A stretch of 64,000 nucleotides of DNA from JAJPKR01 sp050746125 (GTDB taxonomy: Bacteria; Acidobacteriota; Terriglobia; Terriglobales; SCQP01): NCBI GenBank assembly GCA_050746125.1, contig JBOGKX010000005.1, positions 1 to 64,000 on the forward strand, in the 5' to 3' direction. The position numbers and the translations under genes were made by a program. Under the pieces are notes generated by a model, which did not search any database, was not told the DNA's origin, and saw nothing but the letters and a program-made list of their open reading frames with translations. This document shows positions 9,261-18,126 of the stretch, piece after piece. The number at the start of each line of letters is the position of its first letter. The stretch's first letter is position 1.

Positions 9261-10115
9261 TCAGCTTAGCAAGTCCGGCAAGCGCGGCGAGGCGATCAGG
9301 TGTTGTTCGGCCGCCAGGTGCAGAAACCGTTGCAGACCTTGGCGGTGGTCGGAGGCGAAGTCGTATTCCACGTCGGCCTCAAGGTAGCGACGCACCTCTT
9401 CGGGGGCGATACCCAGCCGCGGAGCCCAGCGCGCCGCTAGATCTTCGACGCGGGCCAATCCCTCGCGCTTGGCGCGTTGGAAGCGCTCGCGCAGCCAGCG
9501 CGCGCCATCCGCGCCGGCACGCGCCAGCCGTTCGCGCCGCACCGCCCAGATGGCGAAGACAAAGGGCAGCCCGGTCCATTGATACCACGCGGAGGCTAAA
9601 TCCAGGACCTCGCAGCCAGCGGCGGCGGCCTCGCCACTGATGCTGACGCGCAGGGCGGGATCGCCGATCAGCAAACCGGCATCGGCACGCGCCAGCATCG
9701 CGCGCCAATCCGCGGCCTGCTCCTCGATCGTGAAGTCGGCGCCAAAACGCTGCCGCAGCAGGATTTGCACCAACGCCGCCGAGGTGCGCGAGGAGCGGTC
9801 CAGACCTAAGCGGCGAATTCGCCCCGGCGGGCAGCGGCTGATCAGCAGGATGCTGCGCACTTCGGCGCGGGCGGCGATGGCGATGCCGGGCAAGGCCGCC
9901 AAACCGGGAATGCGAGACATCTCGATGACGGGAATAATGCCGATGTCGGCCACGCCGGCGCGCAACGCTTCGGCGCATTGAGACGGGACGGTGTAATCGA
10001 GGCGCAAGCCGGGCTCGGCGTCAAGACCCCAGAGCAAGGGCGCGGTGTTGAGAAAGCTGATCGCCGCGACCCGCCACGGCGCGGTGGGCGCGGCGGTCTC
10101 GGAAGGCGGCATCAC
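9261..10115 (-). CDS. mqnA: Chorismate dehydratase MqnA (futalosine menaquinone pathway)
   Basis: 284 residues from GTG 10115; ATG 10112 is the adjacent alternative. The MqnA/MqnD signature is visible in RVAAISFLNTAPLLWGL and GVADIGIIPVIEMSRI, with SRTSAALVQILL and DPALRVS further on. The enzyme dehydrates chorismate to 3-[(1-carboxyvinyl)oxy]benzoate, the first step of futalosine-dependent menaquinone synthesis. A -10 hexamer lies five bases upstream of the GTG. Menaquinone from this pathway would be the electron donor for the nitrate-reductase/bc cluster at 34.8-44 kb. Other mqn genes are not here. Confidence 0.9.
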   Translation of the reverse strand: MMPPSETAAPTAPWRVAAISFLNTAPLLWGLDAEPGLRLDYTVPSQCAEALRAGVADIGIIPVIEMSRIPGLAALPGIAIAARAEVRSILLISRCPPGRIRRLGLDRSSRTSAALVQILLRQRFGADFTIEEQAADWRAMLARADAGLLIGDPALRVSISGEAAAAGCEVLDLASAWYQWTGLPFVFAIWAVRRERLARAGADGARWLRERFQRAKREGLARVEDLAARWAPRLGIAPEEVRRYLEADVEYDFASDHRQGLQRFLHLAAEQHLIASPRLPDLLS

Positions 10116-10120
10116 GGGCC

Positions 10121-10126
10121 AGTATA
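10121..10126 (-). promoter_or_regulatory. -10 hexamer of a probable leaderless promoter (mqnA-ruvA)
   Basis: On the minus strand TATACT ends five bases before GTG 10115 and eight before ATG 10112. No ribosome-binding sequence fits between them, which supports a leaderless mRNA starting at the GTG. Confidence 0.55.
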
Positions 10127-10319
10127 GCCGGGTGGCCCGCTGGTAGCGCGGCGTGGGATTCGCGTCGCTCCGTCGTTGGCTCGCTCGGACCTGCTTGCCT
10201 TTTTCCGGCCCGCCGGCGCAAATGGATGGTGGCTCCTCTCAGGTCGCCGCTCTCCGCGCGCCGGCGCTGGCTTGCCGCTGCGATCGCGCGCTGCCTCGTG
10301 GGTGGCGTCGCTCCGGAAT

Positions 10320-10325
10320 TACACT
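10320..10325 (+). promoter_or_regulatory. -10 hexamer of a probable leaderless promoter (M1 peptidase gene)
   Basis: TACACT ends six bases before ATG 10332. No Shine-Dalgarno is present. No good -35 element was seen at 17 bases. Confidence 0.6.
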
Positions 10326-10331
10326 AAGCCC

Positions 10332-12863
10332 ATGCGGCGAATTAGGCGCGGCGCGATCGGACTGTTCCTAGCGGCCGGCCTGTTGGGTGGGGCAGGCGCG
10401 CAAGCTCCAGCGCCGCCGCCCACTTCGCCCTCAATAGCCGAGTTGTATGCGCATCTGGCGGGAGCCCAGTTGGATCCGACGCGAGTTTATCGGGTGGATG
10501 GCCTGGATATCGACGACGAAGACGTCCATATCTCGCTGATCCACGGCACGCTGGGCTTGCTCGCGCCGGCCGAGGGAGTCAGTTTGCCGGGGATGGGAGG
10601 CGCGATTTTCGCCGGCCAGGGCGAGATCCTGGTGATGCCGCCCGACGCCGCCGATCGACTTGCGATGGCCAACTTCACCGGCGCCGCCATTTTGGACGAA
10701 CAGTTCAACAGCGCGTATTTTCGCTTCACCGACGGGGCCCTGCGCCTCGCCGGGGCGGAGCTGGCCGAACCGCTGCCAGCGGACGCCGAGGCACAGGCAT
10801 TTGTCGCGCAATGGAAGGGGACAGCCACTAGCCTGAACCAGACGCAAGGGCTGCGGCTGCTGGCCGAAGTGTTGAATCACGGGCGCACGCCATACTTCTA
10901 TGCCCGGATCGGCGGCGAGCACTTGGGGCCCTTTCAAGTCTTGGTGGACCGGTCGCTGCCGGAACAGGTCTCGATCACGGGGGAAGATGCCACGAGGCAC
11001 GGGTTCGCCGACGTGTGGGCGAGTTTCCGCATGCGCACCGCCCGCGCCGGCCCGCCGGAGGCGAGCCGCGATCCCGACGAAATCCAGGTGGAGAGTTATC
11101 GGGTGCGCAGCGACATCGGCGCCGATCTTTCGTTGCGCGGCGAGGCCGTCGTCTCGTTTCGGGCTCGCGTGGGCGGAGATCAGGTGCTGGCGTTCGACTT
11201 GGCCAGCGGCTTGCACCTCGAGTCGGTTATGGATGAAACGGGGCGGCAGTTGGATTTCGTGCAATTTGGCGTGCTGCACGATCCCGCCCGCCCGCCCGCA
11301 CCGCCGCGCGCCGGCTCCAGCCCGGTGGTGGCGGCCATTCTAGCCGCTCCACTCGCGGTGGGACGGAAGTATCAGCTGCGTTTCCGCTATAGCGGGCGCA
11401 TAATTTTCGCCGCTGCTCACGGCTTATATGCCCTTGCCGACCGCGCCGATTGGTATCCCAATCGCCCCGGCCAGCCCGCCGCGCACGATCTCACCTTCAC
11501 CTACCCAGCGGCGCTGACCTTAGTGGCCACTGGCGCCAAGACTGCCGTTCCACCCGGGGCCGCGCCGCTGCCGGCCGGCTACGCGCGCTCGCACTGGTTG
11601 AGCCTGCAACCGCTGGCGCTGGCCGGGTTCAATCTCGGCATTTATCAAGAAGCGGAGGCGGAGGCGACGTCACCGCAGGGGCCGGTGGAAATCCGCGTCT
11701 ATGGCGCCAAGGCGCCACCGCCGCTCGCGGCCGCGGTGGCGGGCGGCGGGGCCAGCCTCGCCCCGAGCGCGACGAGCGATATCCCCCCCGCGCCCACCGC
11801 GGCCCAATTGGCGCAGGTGGCACGCAAGACGGCTCGCACCGTCGAATTTTATGAGCAACGATTTGGACCCATGCCCTATCGCCGCCTCGCCGTGACCGAA
11901 TTGCCGATGCGCTTGGGGCAAGGCTGGCCCGGACTGCTCTATCTGGCCACCGACAGTTTTTTGTCGCCCGCCCAACTGGAGGATTTGAAGCTGCCCACCG
12001 CAGCTCGAACCCAGTACCCGCTGATGCGCCCCCACGAGATCGCCCACCAGTGGTGGGGCGACGAAGTGGGCTGGCACGACTATCACGATCAGTGGCTGCC
12101 CGAAGCATTGGCTACCTATTCTTCACTGCTGTACTTGGAATCGCAGCCGGGGGGCGAGGCTGCCATGCACGCCGTCCTGGAGCAGGAACGCCAAGCCTTG
12201 TTGCAGCGCAACGCGCAAGGACAAGAAGTGCAGTCGGCGGGGCCGATCTGGCTCGGCGTACGGCTCGACTCCGGCCGCTTTCCCAATGCCTACGACACGA
12301 TAATTTACGACAAGGGGAGTTGGATTTTGCACATGATTCGGGAGATGCTGCGCAGCCCGGAAGCGGGCGACGCGCCGGCGCCCGCGGGTAGCCGCAAAGC
12401 CACCGCCTTCGATCCCCGCGACGCGCGCTTTTTCGCGCTGCTGCAAGACTTCCTGCGAACCTATGCGGGCAAGACCCCCTCCACCGCCGATTTCGAGCGC
12501 GTCGCCGAGCGCCACTGGCCGGCGGCGTTGGATTTGACCCAAGACGGCAATTTGGATTGGTTTTTCCGAGAATGGGTGGACTGGACAGGCGTGCCCCGCT
12601 ATCAGGTCATCAAGGAGCACTGGCTGGGGCGCGGGGCGCGGCAACGACTAGCGGGCGTGCTGGCGCAAGAGCAAGTACCGGGCGGCTTCCTCATGCCCGT
12701 GCCGCTCTATCTGCGCGCCAATGGCCAACTGCGCTATCTAGGCACGGTGGCGGCGCAAGGGCTGCGCACCGCTTTCGCTTTTTCGCTGCCCGCCGGATGG
12801 CCATCCGGCGGAGCACCACCCCCAATCGCGATCGACCCCAACGACACGATCCTGAAGCGTTGA
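10332..12863 (+). CDS. Secreted M1-family (gluzincin) zinc metallopeptidase
   Basis: 843 residues from ATG 10332, which begins a signal peptide (about 1-24, ending GGAGAQA). The zinc site HEXXH-X18-E of M1 aminopeptidases is complete: H568-E569-I-A-H572 and E591 in WLPEALATYSS. About 300 residues of beta-rich sequence precede it, including a region like the M1 N-terminal beta-saddle (ADLSLRGEAVVSFRAR). I see no canonical GAMEN exopeptidase loop, so substrate preference is uncertain. It should act on peptides outside the cytoplasm. miaA follows 20 bases downstream, possibly by read-through. Confidence 0.87.
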   Translation: MRRIRRGAIGLFLAAGLLGGAGAQAPAPPPTSPSIAELYAHLAGAQLDPTRVYRVDGLDIDDEDVHISLIHGTLGLLAPAEGVSLPGMGGAIFAGQGEILVMPPDAADRLAMANFTGAAILDEQFNSAYFRFTDGALRLAGAELAEPLPADAEAQAFVAQWKGTATSLNQTQGLRLLAEVLNHGRTPYFYARIGGEHLGPFQVLVDRSLPEQVSITGEDATRHGFADVWASFRMRTARAGPPEASRDPDEIQVESYRVRSDIGADLSLRGEAVVSFRARVGGDQVLAFDLASGLHLESVMDETGRQLDFVQFGVLHDPARPPAPPRAGSSPVVAAILAAPLAVGRKYQLRFRYSGRIIFAAAHGLYALADRADWYPNRPGQPAAHDLTFTYPAALTLVATGAKTAVPPGAAPLPAGYARSHWLSLQPLALAGFNLGIYQEAEAEATSPQGPVEIRVYGAKAPPPLAAAVAGGGASLAPSATSDIPPAPTAAQLAQVARKTARTVEFYEQRFGPMPYRRLAVTELPMRLGQGWPGLLYLATDSFLSPAQLEDLKLPTAARTQYPLMRPHEIAHQWWGDEVGWHDYHDQWLPEALATYSSLLYLESQPGGEAAMHAVLEQERQALLQRNAQGQEVQSAGPIWLGVRLDSGRFPNAYDTIIYDKGSWILHMIREMLRSPEAGDAPAPAGSRKATAFDPRDARFFALLQDFLRTYAGKTPSTADFERVAERHWPAALDLTQDGNLDWFFREWVDWTGVPRYQVIKEHWLGRGARQRLAGVLAQEQVPGGFLMPVPLYLRANGQLRYLGTVAAQGLRTAFAFSLPAGWPSGGAPPPIAIDPNDTILKR

Positions 12864-12883
12864 GCGGCGGAGACCAACTGGCG

Positions 12884-13810
12884 ATGCCCGAGCTTCCGTT
12901 GCTGGTGGTAGCCGGGCCGACCGCAAGCGGCAAATCAGCGCTTGCATTGTTTCTCGCCCAGCGGAGCGGGGGCGAGATCGTCAGCTTCGATTCCATGCAG
13001 TTGTATCGCGGCTTCGACGTGGGCACGGCCAAGCCCAGCGCCGCGGAGTTGGCGCGCGTGCCGCACCATTTCATTTCCGAGGCGGATCCGGAACGGCCCT
13101 GGACGGCCGGGGAATATGCGCGCCAAGCGCGACCGCGGCTGCGCGCCATCGCGGCCCGGGGCCGACTGCCGGTGCTGGTGGGGGGCACGGGCTTTTATCT
13201 GCGCGCGCTGCTGGAAGGACTTTCGGAGGCGCCGCCGCGCGCACCGGCGGTGCGCGAGCGGCTACGGGCGCGGCTGGCGCGACGCGGGCCCGAGGCATTG
13301 CACTGCCTGCTGCGCCGGCTCGATCCGGAGGCCGCGCAGCGCATCGCCCCCCGCGACGCAGCGCGCGTCATTCGCGCCCTAGAAGTTCGGCTCGCCTCCG
13401 GGCGGCGGCTCAGCGAATATTGGCGCGCGGCGCCCGTGCCCTTGCTCGGCGCCCGCCCGCGCATCCTCGGCCTCGATCCTCCCCGCGCCGAGCTCTATCG
13501 CCGCATCGACATTCGCGCCGCCGCCATGTTTCGCTCCCCCGGAATCGTGGAAGAAACACGAGGCTTGCTGGCGCGCCACAACGCCGAGTTGGCAGTATTT
13601 CAGGCGCACGGGTACAAGCAAGCCGTGGATATCTTATGCGGCTCGGCAACGCCTGACTGCGCCCTAATGGATGCAAGACTCGAGCAGCATCATTACGCCA
13701 AGCGGCAACTGACCTGGTTTCGCCGCCAGACGCCGGTGCATTGGCTGCCCGGCTTCGGTGATGACCCGGCGATACAAGCGCAAGCCTGGGCGTGGTGGGC
13801 GGGTCAGTGA
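12884..13810 (+). CDS. miaA: tRNA dimethylallyltransferase MiaA
   Basis: 308 residues starting MPELPLLVVAGPTASGKS, with the P-loop at residues 11-18. Other MiaA motifs are FDSMQLYRGFDVGTAKPS (dimethylallyl-PP/tRNA contact), PHHFISE, VGGTGFYLRALLEGL and RVIRALEV. It transfers a dimethylallyl group to A37 of tRNAs reading UNN codons. The C-terminal FQAHGYKQ, AKRQLTWFR block is typical. The frame is open upstream of ATG 12884, but that would overlap the peptidase gene and homologues begin here. Confidence 0.95.
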   Translation: MPELPLLVVAGPTASGKSALALFLAQRSGGEIVSFDSMQLYRGFDVGTAKPSAAELARVPHHFISEADPERPWTAGEYARQARPRLRAIAARGRLPVLVGGTGFYLRALLEGLSEAPPRAPAVRERLRARLARRGPEALHCLLRRLDPEAAQRIAPRDAARVIRALEVRLASGRRLSEYWRAAPVPLLGARPRILGLDPPRAELYRRIDIRAAAMFRSPGIVEETRGLLARHNAELAVFQAHGYKQAVDILCGSATPDCALMDARLEQHHYAKRQLTWFRRQTPVHWLPGFGDDPAIQAQAWAWWAGQ

Positions 13811-13818
13811 GCTCGAAG

Positions 13819-13830
13819 GGCTCCGGAGCC
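13819..13830. other. Short perfect palindrome after miaA
   Basis: GGCTCCGGAGCC, a 12-base perfect palindrome nine bases after the miaA stop. It has no T-run, so it is at best a weak terminator. The rest of 13831-13990 shows nothing I recognise. Confidence 0.3.
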
Positions 13831-13994
13831 GTGGATTTGCGGGCGCCATTCGGGCGAACTGCCGCTGCCTGCCAAGCCGTAAGCTAATTGCGCGCGATGA
13901 GCGCCGCGCGCCTGCACCGGGGAACAGGCGGCGCCGCGCGCCCTCTCGCGCCGCGCCAAGCTAATGCCTCGTGTGAGTCCACCCATTTGGGGAC

Positions 13995-14021
13995 TTAACA
14001 GAATCTTAAGGCGAGTATTAT
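13995..14021 (+). promoter_or_regulatory. Candidate sigma-70 promoter for the LuxR-type gene
   Basis: TTAACA (13995-14000), a 15-base spacer and TATTAT (14016-14021). The spacer is short of the ideal 17. Transcription would start near 14028, giving a leader of about 30 bases with a G-rich ribosome-binding tract just before ATG 14060. Confidence 0.4.
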
Positions 14022-14059
14022 CTTGGGCAAGTGTCGTGGTGTTGCAACAAGGGGGGGCG

Positions 14060-14794
14060 ATGACACAGGAAGAGAATCAAGCAGCGATAGCAGCTCGTAG
14101 CTATGGACCATGGGACCAATTCTCCCCGCGCGAGCAGGACATCATCTCGGGCCTGTTGCGGGCCCAATCGGTCAAAGACATCGCGCTCGAACTGCGCCTG
14201 ACCGTGAACACGGTCAAGGACTACATCAAGACGATCTATCAAAAGGCGCAGGTGCACTCGGCAAGGGCGCTGCTCATCAAGTTTTACTTGGATCGCCCGG
14301 TGGTTCGGGCGGAGCGTTCGCGCGATCTGGCCGATGCCATCCAGCGGCTGCTGGAGAGCCGCACGCGGGCGGTGTTGCTCGACAGCTTGCTGGCGGCCGC
14401 CAGGACCTGTACCTTGGCGCGGCAAGCGGCGCTCTTCGATCTGGCGGAAAACCCGGCAGCCAATGGCGGCTCGGCGCGCTGGCAGTTGCGGACGCGGATG
14501 GGACGGGATCAATTCCCGCTGCCGGCGGAGTGGTGTGATGCGCTGGAGGCCGCCGGTTACTTCCAACTGCCGGTGACCACCGGCGCCGGGCTGCCGCCGC
14601 CATTGCGCTGGGATTACGTCGGCGGCGGCGGCGAGATGATCGGCGTACGCCTGGAAGTCGCGCCGACGCCCAAAATCATGCTGCTTTCCGAGCCGCTCGG
14701 CTCGCATTTCGACGCGGCGGCGCTACCCACCGCGCGTATCTTGGCCTGCGTGGCGGAGCGGGAATGGCAAGCGGCGCCTGCTAGCCTGCAGTAG
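14060..14794 (+). CDS. Protein with N-terminal LuxR-type helix-turn-helix and a C-terminal domain of unknown function
   Basis: 244 residues from ATG 14060, preceded by a G-rich tract. Residues about 18-75 are a GerE/LuxR HTH: FSPREQDIISGLL, then SVKDIALELRLTVNTVKDY with the recognition helix. The usual order is reversed, since LuxR proteins and NarL-type regulators carry this HTH at the C-terminus. The remaining 165 residues (LADAIQRLLESRTRAVLLDS, later PPLRWDYVGGGG and GVRLEVAP) match no family I recognise. It is probably a DNA-binding regulator. The 3' end overlaps the convergent dehydrogenase gene by 14 bases. Confidence 0.75.
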   Translation: MTQEENQAAIAARSYGPWDQFSPREQDIISGLLRAQSVKDIALELRLTVNTVKDYIKTIYQKAQVHSARALLIKFYLDRPVVRAERSRDLADAIQRLLESRTRAVLLDSLLAAARTCTLARQAALFDLAENPAANGGSARWQLRTRMGRDQFPLPAEWCDALEAAGYFQLPVTTGAGLPPPLRWDYVGGGGEMIGVRLEVAPTPKIMLLSEPLGSHFDAAALPTARILACVAEREWQAAPASLQ

Positions 14795-15962
14795 GCGGGT
14801 TCATGCGCAACAGCACCTTGCCTCCCTGGCGGGTTTTCGCCCGCGCCAGGGCCTGCTCGAACTGCTCGAGGGGCAAGCGATCGGTGACCATGGGGGTGGG
14901 ATCGAGCAGGCCGGCCGCCATCATGCGGATGACGTTGGGGTAAGTGCCGTAGCCGGTATTGCCCATGGCGCCGATCACATTGGCCTTTTTACACTGAAAG
15001 TTTTCCAGAAAGAGCGGCACGCGCATCCGATCGCGGCCGATGATGACGATCTGCGAGCCATTGGCGGCGCAGCGCTCCATCTCGGTGACGGTATGGTTGA
15101 AGGCGCCAGCGGCCTCCACCTGCACGTCGGCGCCCGCGCCGCCGGTCAGATCAAGGACGACTTGATGAGGCGCGGGAGCGGAGCCGTTGGCGGCAAAGAC
15201 GTGGTGGGCGCCGAAGCGGGCGGCCAGCTCGCGGCGCAACGGATGGTGTTCGAAGACCACGATCTGGGCGGCGCCAGCGGCGCGCAGCAGCTGCACGGCG
15301 GCCAGACCGATGGCGCCGGCGCCGAACACGGTGGCATAGGCGCCTGGCTTGAGGCGGGGCACGCATTCGAAGAGCGCGTTATAGGCGACGGTGAAGGGCT
15401 CGATGCCGGCACCAGCTTCCAGGGCGCGGGCGCGGTCGCCGCCATAGCGGGGCAAGAGGGCATTGATTTTCCAGCAGTTGCGGGCCGGAACGCGCAGCAG
15501 CTCGGCGCAGCCGCCGTTCATGGTGAAGCCGACGTCGTCGAGACTTTCGCATTGGTTGGGATAGCCGCGGCGGCAGGCGTCGCAGGCGCCGCAGCAGACC
15601 ATGTCGTCGAGGCAAATCAGGTCGCCCACCTGCAAGGAGCGTACGTCGGCGCCGATTTCCACCACTTCGCCGGCAACCTCGTGGCCGGGAACGCTGGGGA
15701 AGCGGGCCATGCCCGGGTAGTGCATGTAGCCGTCGGCGTCGGTCTCGAAGAAGTGCAAGTCGGACCCGCACAGACCGGCTGCGGCCACGCGGACGATGAC
15801 GTCTTGGGGGCCCGGGCGCGGGTCCTCGATCTCGCACACCGTTACTCGGGGGTGTCGCCAGACCGAGGAGCCAACACGCGCCATGTGGGTGCGGCGCTCC
15901 TCTTCGCTGAGCGGATAATCGGGGCGCGGCGCCCATTCGGCGGAAATGACGGCTGCTTTCAC
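14781..15962 (-). CDS. Zinc-dependent alcohol dehydrogenase (MDR family), scyllo-inosose 3-dehydrogenase-like
   Basis: 393 residues from GTG 15962. Catalytic zinc ligands are visible in GLCGSDLHFFE and PGHEVAGEVVE. The structural zinc site is C-x2-C-x2-C-x7-C in CCGACDACRRGYPNQC. The Rossmann dinucleotide motif is GAGAIGLAAVQLL. The N-terminal stretch EEERRTHMARVGSSVWRHP resembles the Thermotoga-type inosose dehydrogenases, so scyllo-inosose or another polyol is a plausible substrate. That assignment is by family resemblance only. No inositol genes are adjacent. Confidence 0.8.
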   Translation of the reverse strand: MKAAVISAEWAPRPDYPLSEEERRTHMARVGSSVWRHPRVTVCEIEDPRPGPQDVIVRVAAAGLCGSDLHFFETDADGYMHYPGMARFPSVPGHEVAGEVVEIGADVRSLQVGDLICLDDMVCCGACDACRRGYPNQCESLDDVGFTMNGGCAELLRVPARNCWKINALLPRYGGDRARALEAGAGIEPFTVAYNALFECVPRLKPGAYATVFGAGAIGLAAVQLLRAAGAAQIVVFEHHPLRRELAARFGAHHVFAANGSAPAPHQVVLDLTGGAGADVQVEAAGAFNHTVTEMERCAANGSQIVIIGRDRMRVPLFLENFQCKKANVIGAMGNTGYGTYPNVIRMMAAGLLDPTPMVTDRLPLEQFEQALARAKTRQGGKVLLRMNPPTAG

Positions 15963-15993
15963 ATTGGCCTCGCAAACGGAATCAGTAGGATGG

Positions 15994-16026
15994 GCGGGGG
16001 ACGACGCGCAAACGGCTCTCCCCCGC
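15994..16026. repeat. Inverted repeat between dehydrogenase and aminotransferase genes
   Basis: GCGGGGGA (15994-16001) and TCCCCCGC (16019-16026) form eight-base arms around a 17-base loop. A third copy, TCCCCCGC, lies at 16044-16051. The element sits behind the minus-strand aminotransferase gene and before the minus-strand dehydrogenase gene. It could be a terminator or an operator. There is no T-run. Confidence 0.4.
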
Positions 16027-16082
16027 GAGATGAAGTCGCGGCATCCCCCGCTTTGGAGTTTCGGTGATAGCGGCGCGGCCGG

Positions 16083-17282
16083 TTACCGTTCGCGCACGAG
16101 CTTCAGCCGCCGGGCCGCTTCCTCCAAGGTAGGATCCTGCTTCGAAAAGCAAAAACGCACTTGCCGGGCGCCGTCGCCCGGGCGGTGATAAAAGCTGGAG
16201 CCGGGCACGCAGGCGACGCCCACCTCGGCGGTCAGCCAGCGCGCGAACTCGACATCGTGGGTGCCGTGCCGGGGCAGGAAGCCACCGATATCGGTGATCA
16301 CGTAATAGGCTCCCTCCGGCCAGGCGCAGGCAAAGCCGGCCGCCTGCAGTTGGGGCACGATGCGCTGGCGCCGGCTGGTGTATTCGGCGGCCAGGCCGCG
16401 GCAGTAGGAGTCGCCTTGCTCGATGGCGCGAGCGGCGCCGATCTGCAGCGGCGCGGGCGCGCCGACGGTTAAAAAGTCGTGGACCTTGCGGATCCCGCCC
16501 GCCAGGTGCGCCGGGGCGATAGCCCAGCCCACGCGCCAGCCGGTGACGCTAAAGGTCTTCGAGACGCCGCTGATGGTGACCGTGCGTTCCGCCATTCCCG
16601 GCAAGGTGGCCATGGGAACGTGGGGCCGGCCGTCGTAGATGATGTGCTCGTAAATTTCGTCGGTGATCGCCAGGCAGTCCCACTCCACGCAGAGATCGCG
16701 GATAAATTCCAATTCGGCGCGGCTAAAAACCTTGCCGGTAGGATTGTTCGGCGTATTCAGGACGATGGCGCGCGTCTTGTCGGTGAAGGCAGCGCGCAAT
16801 TCGGCGCGATCGAAACTCCATCCCGTGTCGCCGGCGCGCAACGGCACGAACCGGGGCCGCGCCCCGCTGAGGATTGAATCGGGGCCGTAGTTTTCGTAAA
16901 ACGGCTCGAAGATCACGGTTTCGTCGCCGGGGTTGAGGACCGCGATCAAGGTCGAGATCATGGCCTCGGTCGAGCCGCAGCAGACAGTGACGTGGAGATC
17001 GGCCTCGACCGGCATGCCATACCAGCGGCGGTATTTGGCGGCGATGGCTTGGCGCAGCAGCGGATCGCCCCACGTGACCGAGTATTGATTGACGTCCTCG
17101 CGAATGGCGGCGATGGCGGCGTCCTTAATGAAGTCGGGGGCCGGAAAATCGGGAAACCCTTGCGCCAGATTGATGGCGTCGTGCTGCATGGCAAGGCGCG
17201 TCATCTCCCGAATGACGCTCTCGGTAAAGCGCTCGACGCGAGTGGAAACACCGCGCTCGCTGGCGGCGGGGGTATCACTCAA
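16083..17282 (-). CDS. Pyridoxal-phosphate aminotransferase, class I/II
   Basis: 399 residues from a TTG start at 17282, chosen because a perfect AGGAGG lies six bases upstream and the next in-frame ATG is 25 codons in, just before the conserved NLAQGFPDFPAP. Fold-type I motifs are NTPNNPTGKVFSRAEL, ITDEIYEHIIYDG and the PLP lysine in SGVSKTFSVTGWRVGW. It resembles methionine/kynurenine-glutamine transaminases (YbdL-like), so a broad amino-acid transaminase is likely. The start overlaps the end of the MBL-hydrolase gene by eight bases, making it the last gene of the response regulator/kinase/MBL operon. Confidence 0.88.
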   Translation of the reverse strand: MSDTPAASERGVSTRVERFTESVIREMTRLAMQHDAINLAQGFPDFPAPDFIKDAAIAAIREDVNQYSVTWGDPLLRQAIAAKYRRWYGMPVEADLHVTVCCGSTEAMISTLIAVLNPGDETVIFEPFYENYGPDSILSGARPRFVPLRAGDTGWSFDRAELRAAFTDKTRAIVLNTPNNPTGKVFSRAELEFIRDLCVEWDCLAITDEIYEHIIYDGRPHVPMATLPGMAERTVTISGVSKTFSVTGWRVGWAIAPAHLAGGIRKVHDFLTVGAPAPLQIGAARAIEQGDSYCRGLAAEYTSRRQRIVPQLQAAGFACAWPEGAYYVITDIGGFLPRHGTHDVEFARWLTAEVGVACVPGSSFYHRPGDGARQVRFCFSKQDPTLEEAARRLKLVRER

Positions 17283-18126
17283 GATTGGCCTCCTGGGGGA
17301 TCTGGGACGGGGCGGCCGGCATTTGAGCAAACGGGTCGTCGTGACCCGGAATGAGCACGCCGGCAAAGGCATCGACCAAGCGCCGCGATTGATGATATTG
17401 CGCCAGGTTATGGGGCGGCATGTCGTAACCGACGGTGGCATCGTCTTGAAAGGCCCGAGCGTCGCCCAGAATGAGATAGGAGTTGTCCGCGCCATCCACC
17501 GCGATCGAGCCATGGCCGGGCGTATGGCCGGGGGTGGGCAGCCAGCGCAGGCCGGCGAAGGGCCAGTTGCCGTCTTCGATCCACTGATAGCGGCCGAGGT
17601 CGCCCAGCATGGTTGGATCCCAGAGCCAGCGGATCAGCTGCAAGAGCCGGGCCTGATCCATGCGGTCGAACTCCTCGTCGGTGACCTCGGGATAGAACGT
17701 GCGGAAGACCTCGCGCCGTTCCTCGCCGCCACAGACCGATTCGTAAATCCGCACCGCCCATTCGTAGTCTTGCCGCGAGGCATACACGCGGGCGCGGGGA
17801 AAGAGGCCGTTGCAGCCGACATGATCCAAATGAAAATGAGTGTTGATGACGGCGGTGATTGCCTCGGGAGCGACGCCGGCGCGCTCCAGCCCCTGCCGCA
17901 GAGTGGTGTCGTGGGACGAGAAACCGGTATCGACCAAGACCCGTTCCCGCTCGCCGATCAGCAGCACGGAACAAGATTGGAGCGGTAAGCCGGCCATGGC
18001 GATGTGCACGCGCCACGGGCCGGGGCGATGGGGATGCACGCCGTTGCGGGGGAGCAGATCGGCCGGACGCGCCAGCCCGGCCTCCATTTGGCTGCCCAGC
18101 AGCGAACGCAGGCTGTGGCGGTTCAC
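17275..18126 (-). CDS. Metallo-beta-lactamase-fold hydrolase
   Basis: 283 residues from GTG 18126, whose GTGA overlaps the TGA stop of the kinase gene by four bases. The metal-binding motif HFHLDH (H-x-H-x-D-H) is present in NTHFHLDHVGCN, with LVDTGF before it and a later His in TPGHTPGHGS. The layout is like AHL-lactonase/glyoxalase-II type hydrolases. The substrate is unknown. Being locked between a histidine kinase and an aminotransferase suggests a role in the same response. The N-terminal 45 residues are less conserved, so a shorter start (MEAGLARP or MAGLPLQS) is possible. Confidence 0.83.
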   Translation of the reverse strand: MNRHSLRSLLGSQMEAGLARPADLLPRNGVHPHRPGPWRVHIAMAGLPLQSCSVLLIGERERVLVDTGFSSHDTTLRQGLERAGVAPEAITAVINTHFHLDHVGCNGLFPRARVYASRQDYEWAVRIYESVCGGEERREVFRTFYPEVTDEEFDRMDQARLLQLIRWLWDPTMLGDLGRYQWIEDGNWPFAGLRWLPTPGHTPGHGSIAVDGADNSYLILGDARAFQDDATVGYDMPPHNLAQYHQSRRLVDAFAGVLIPGHDDPFAQMPAAPSQIPQEANLE

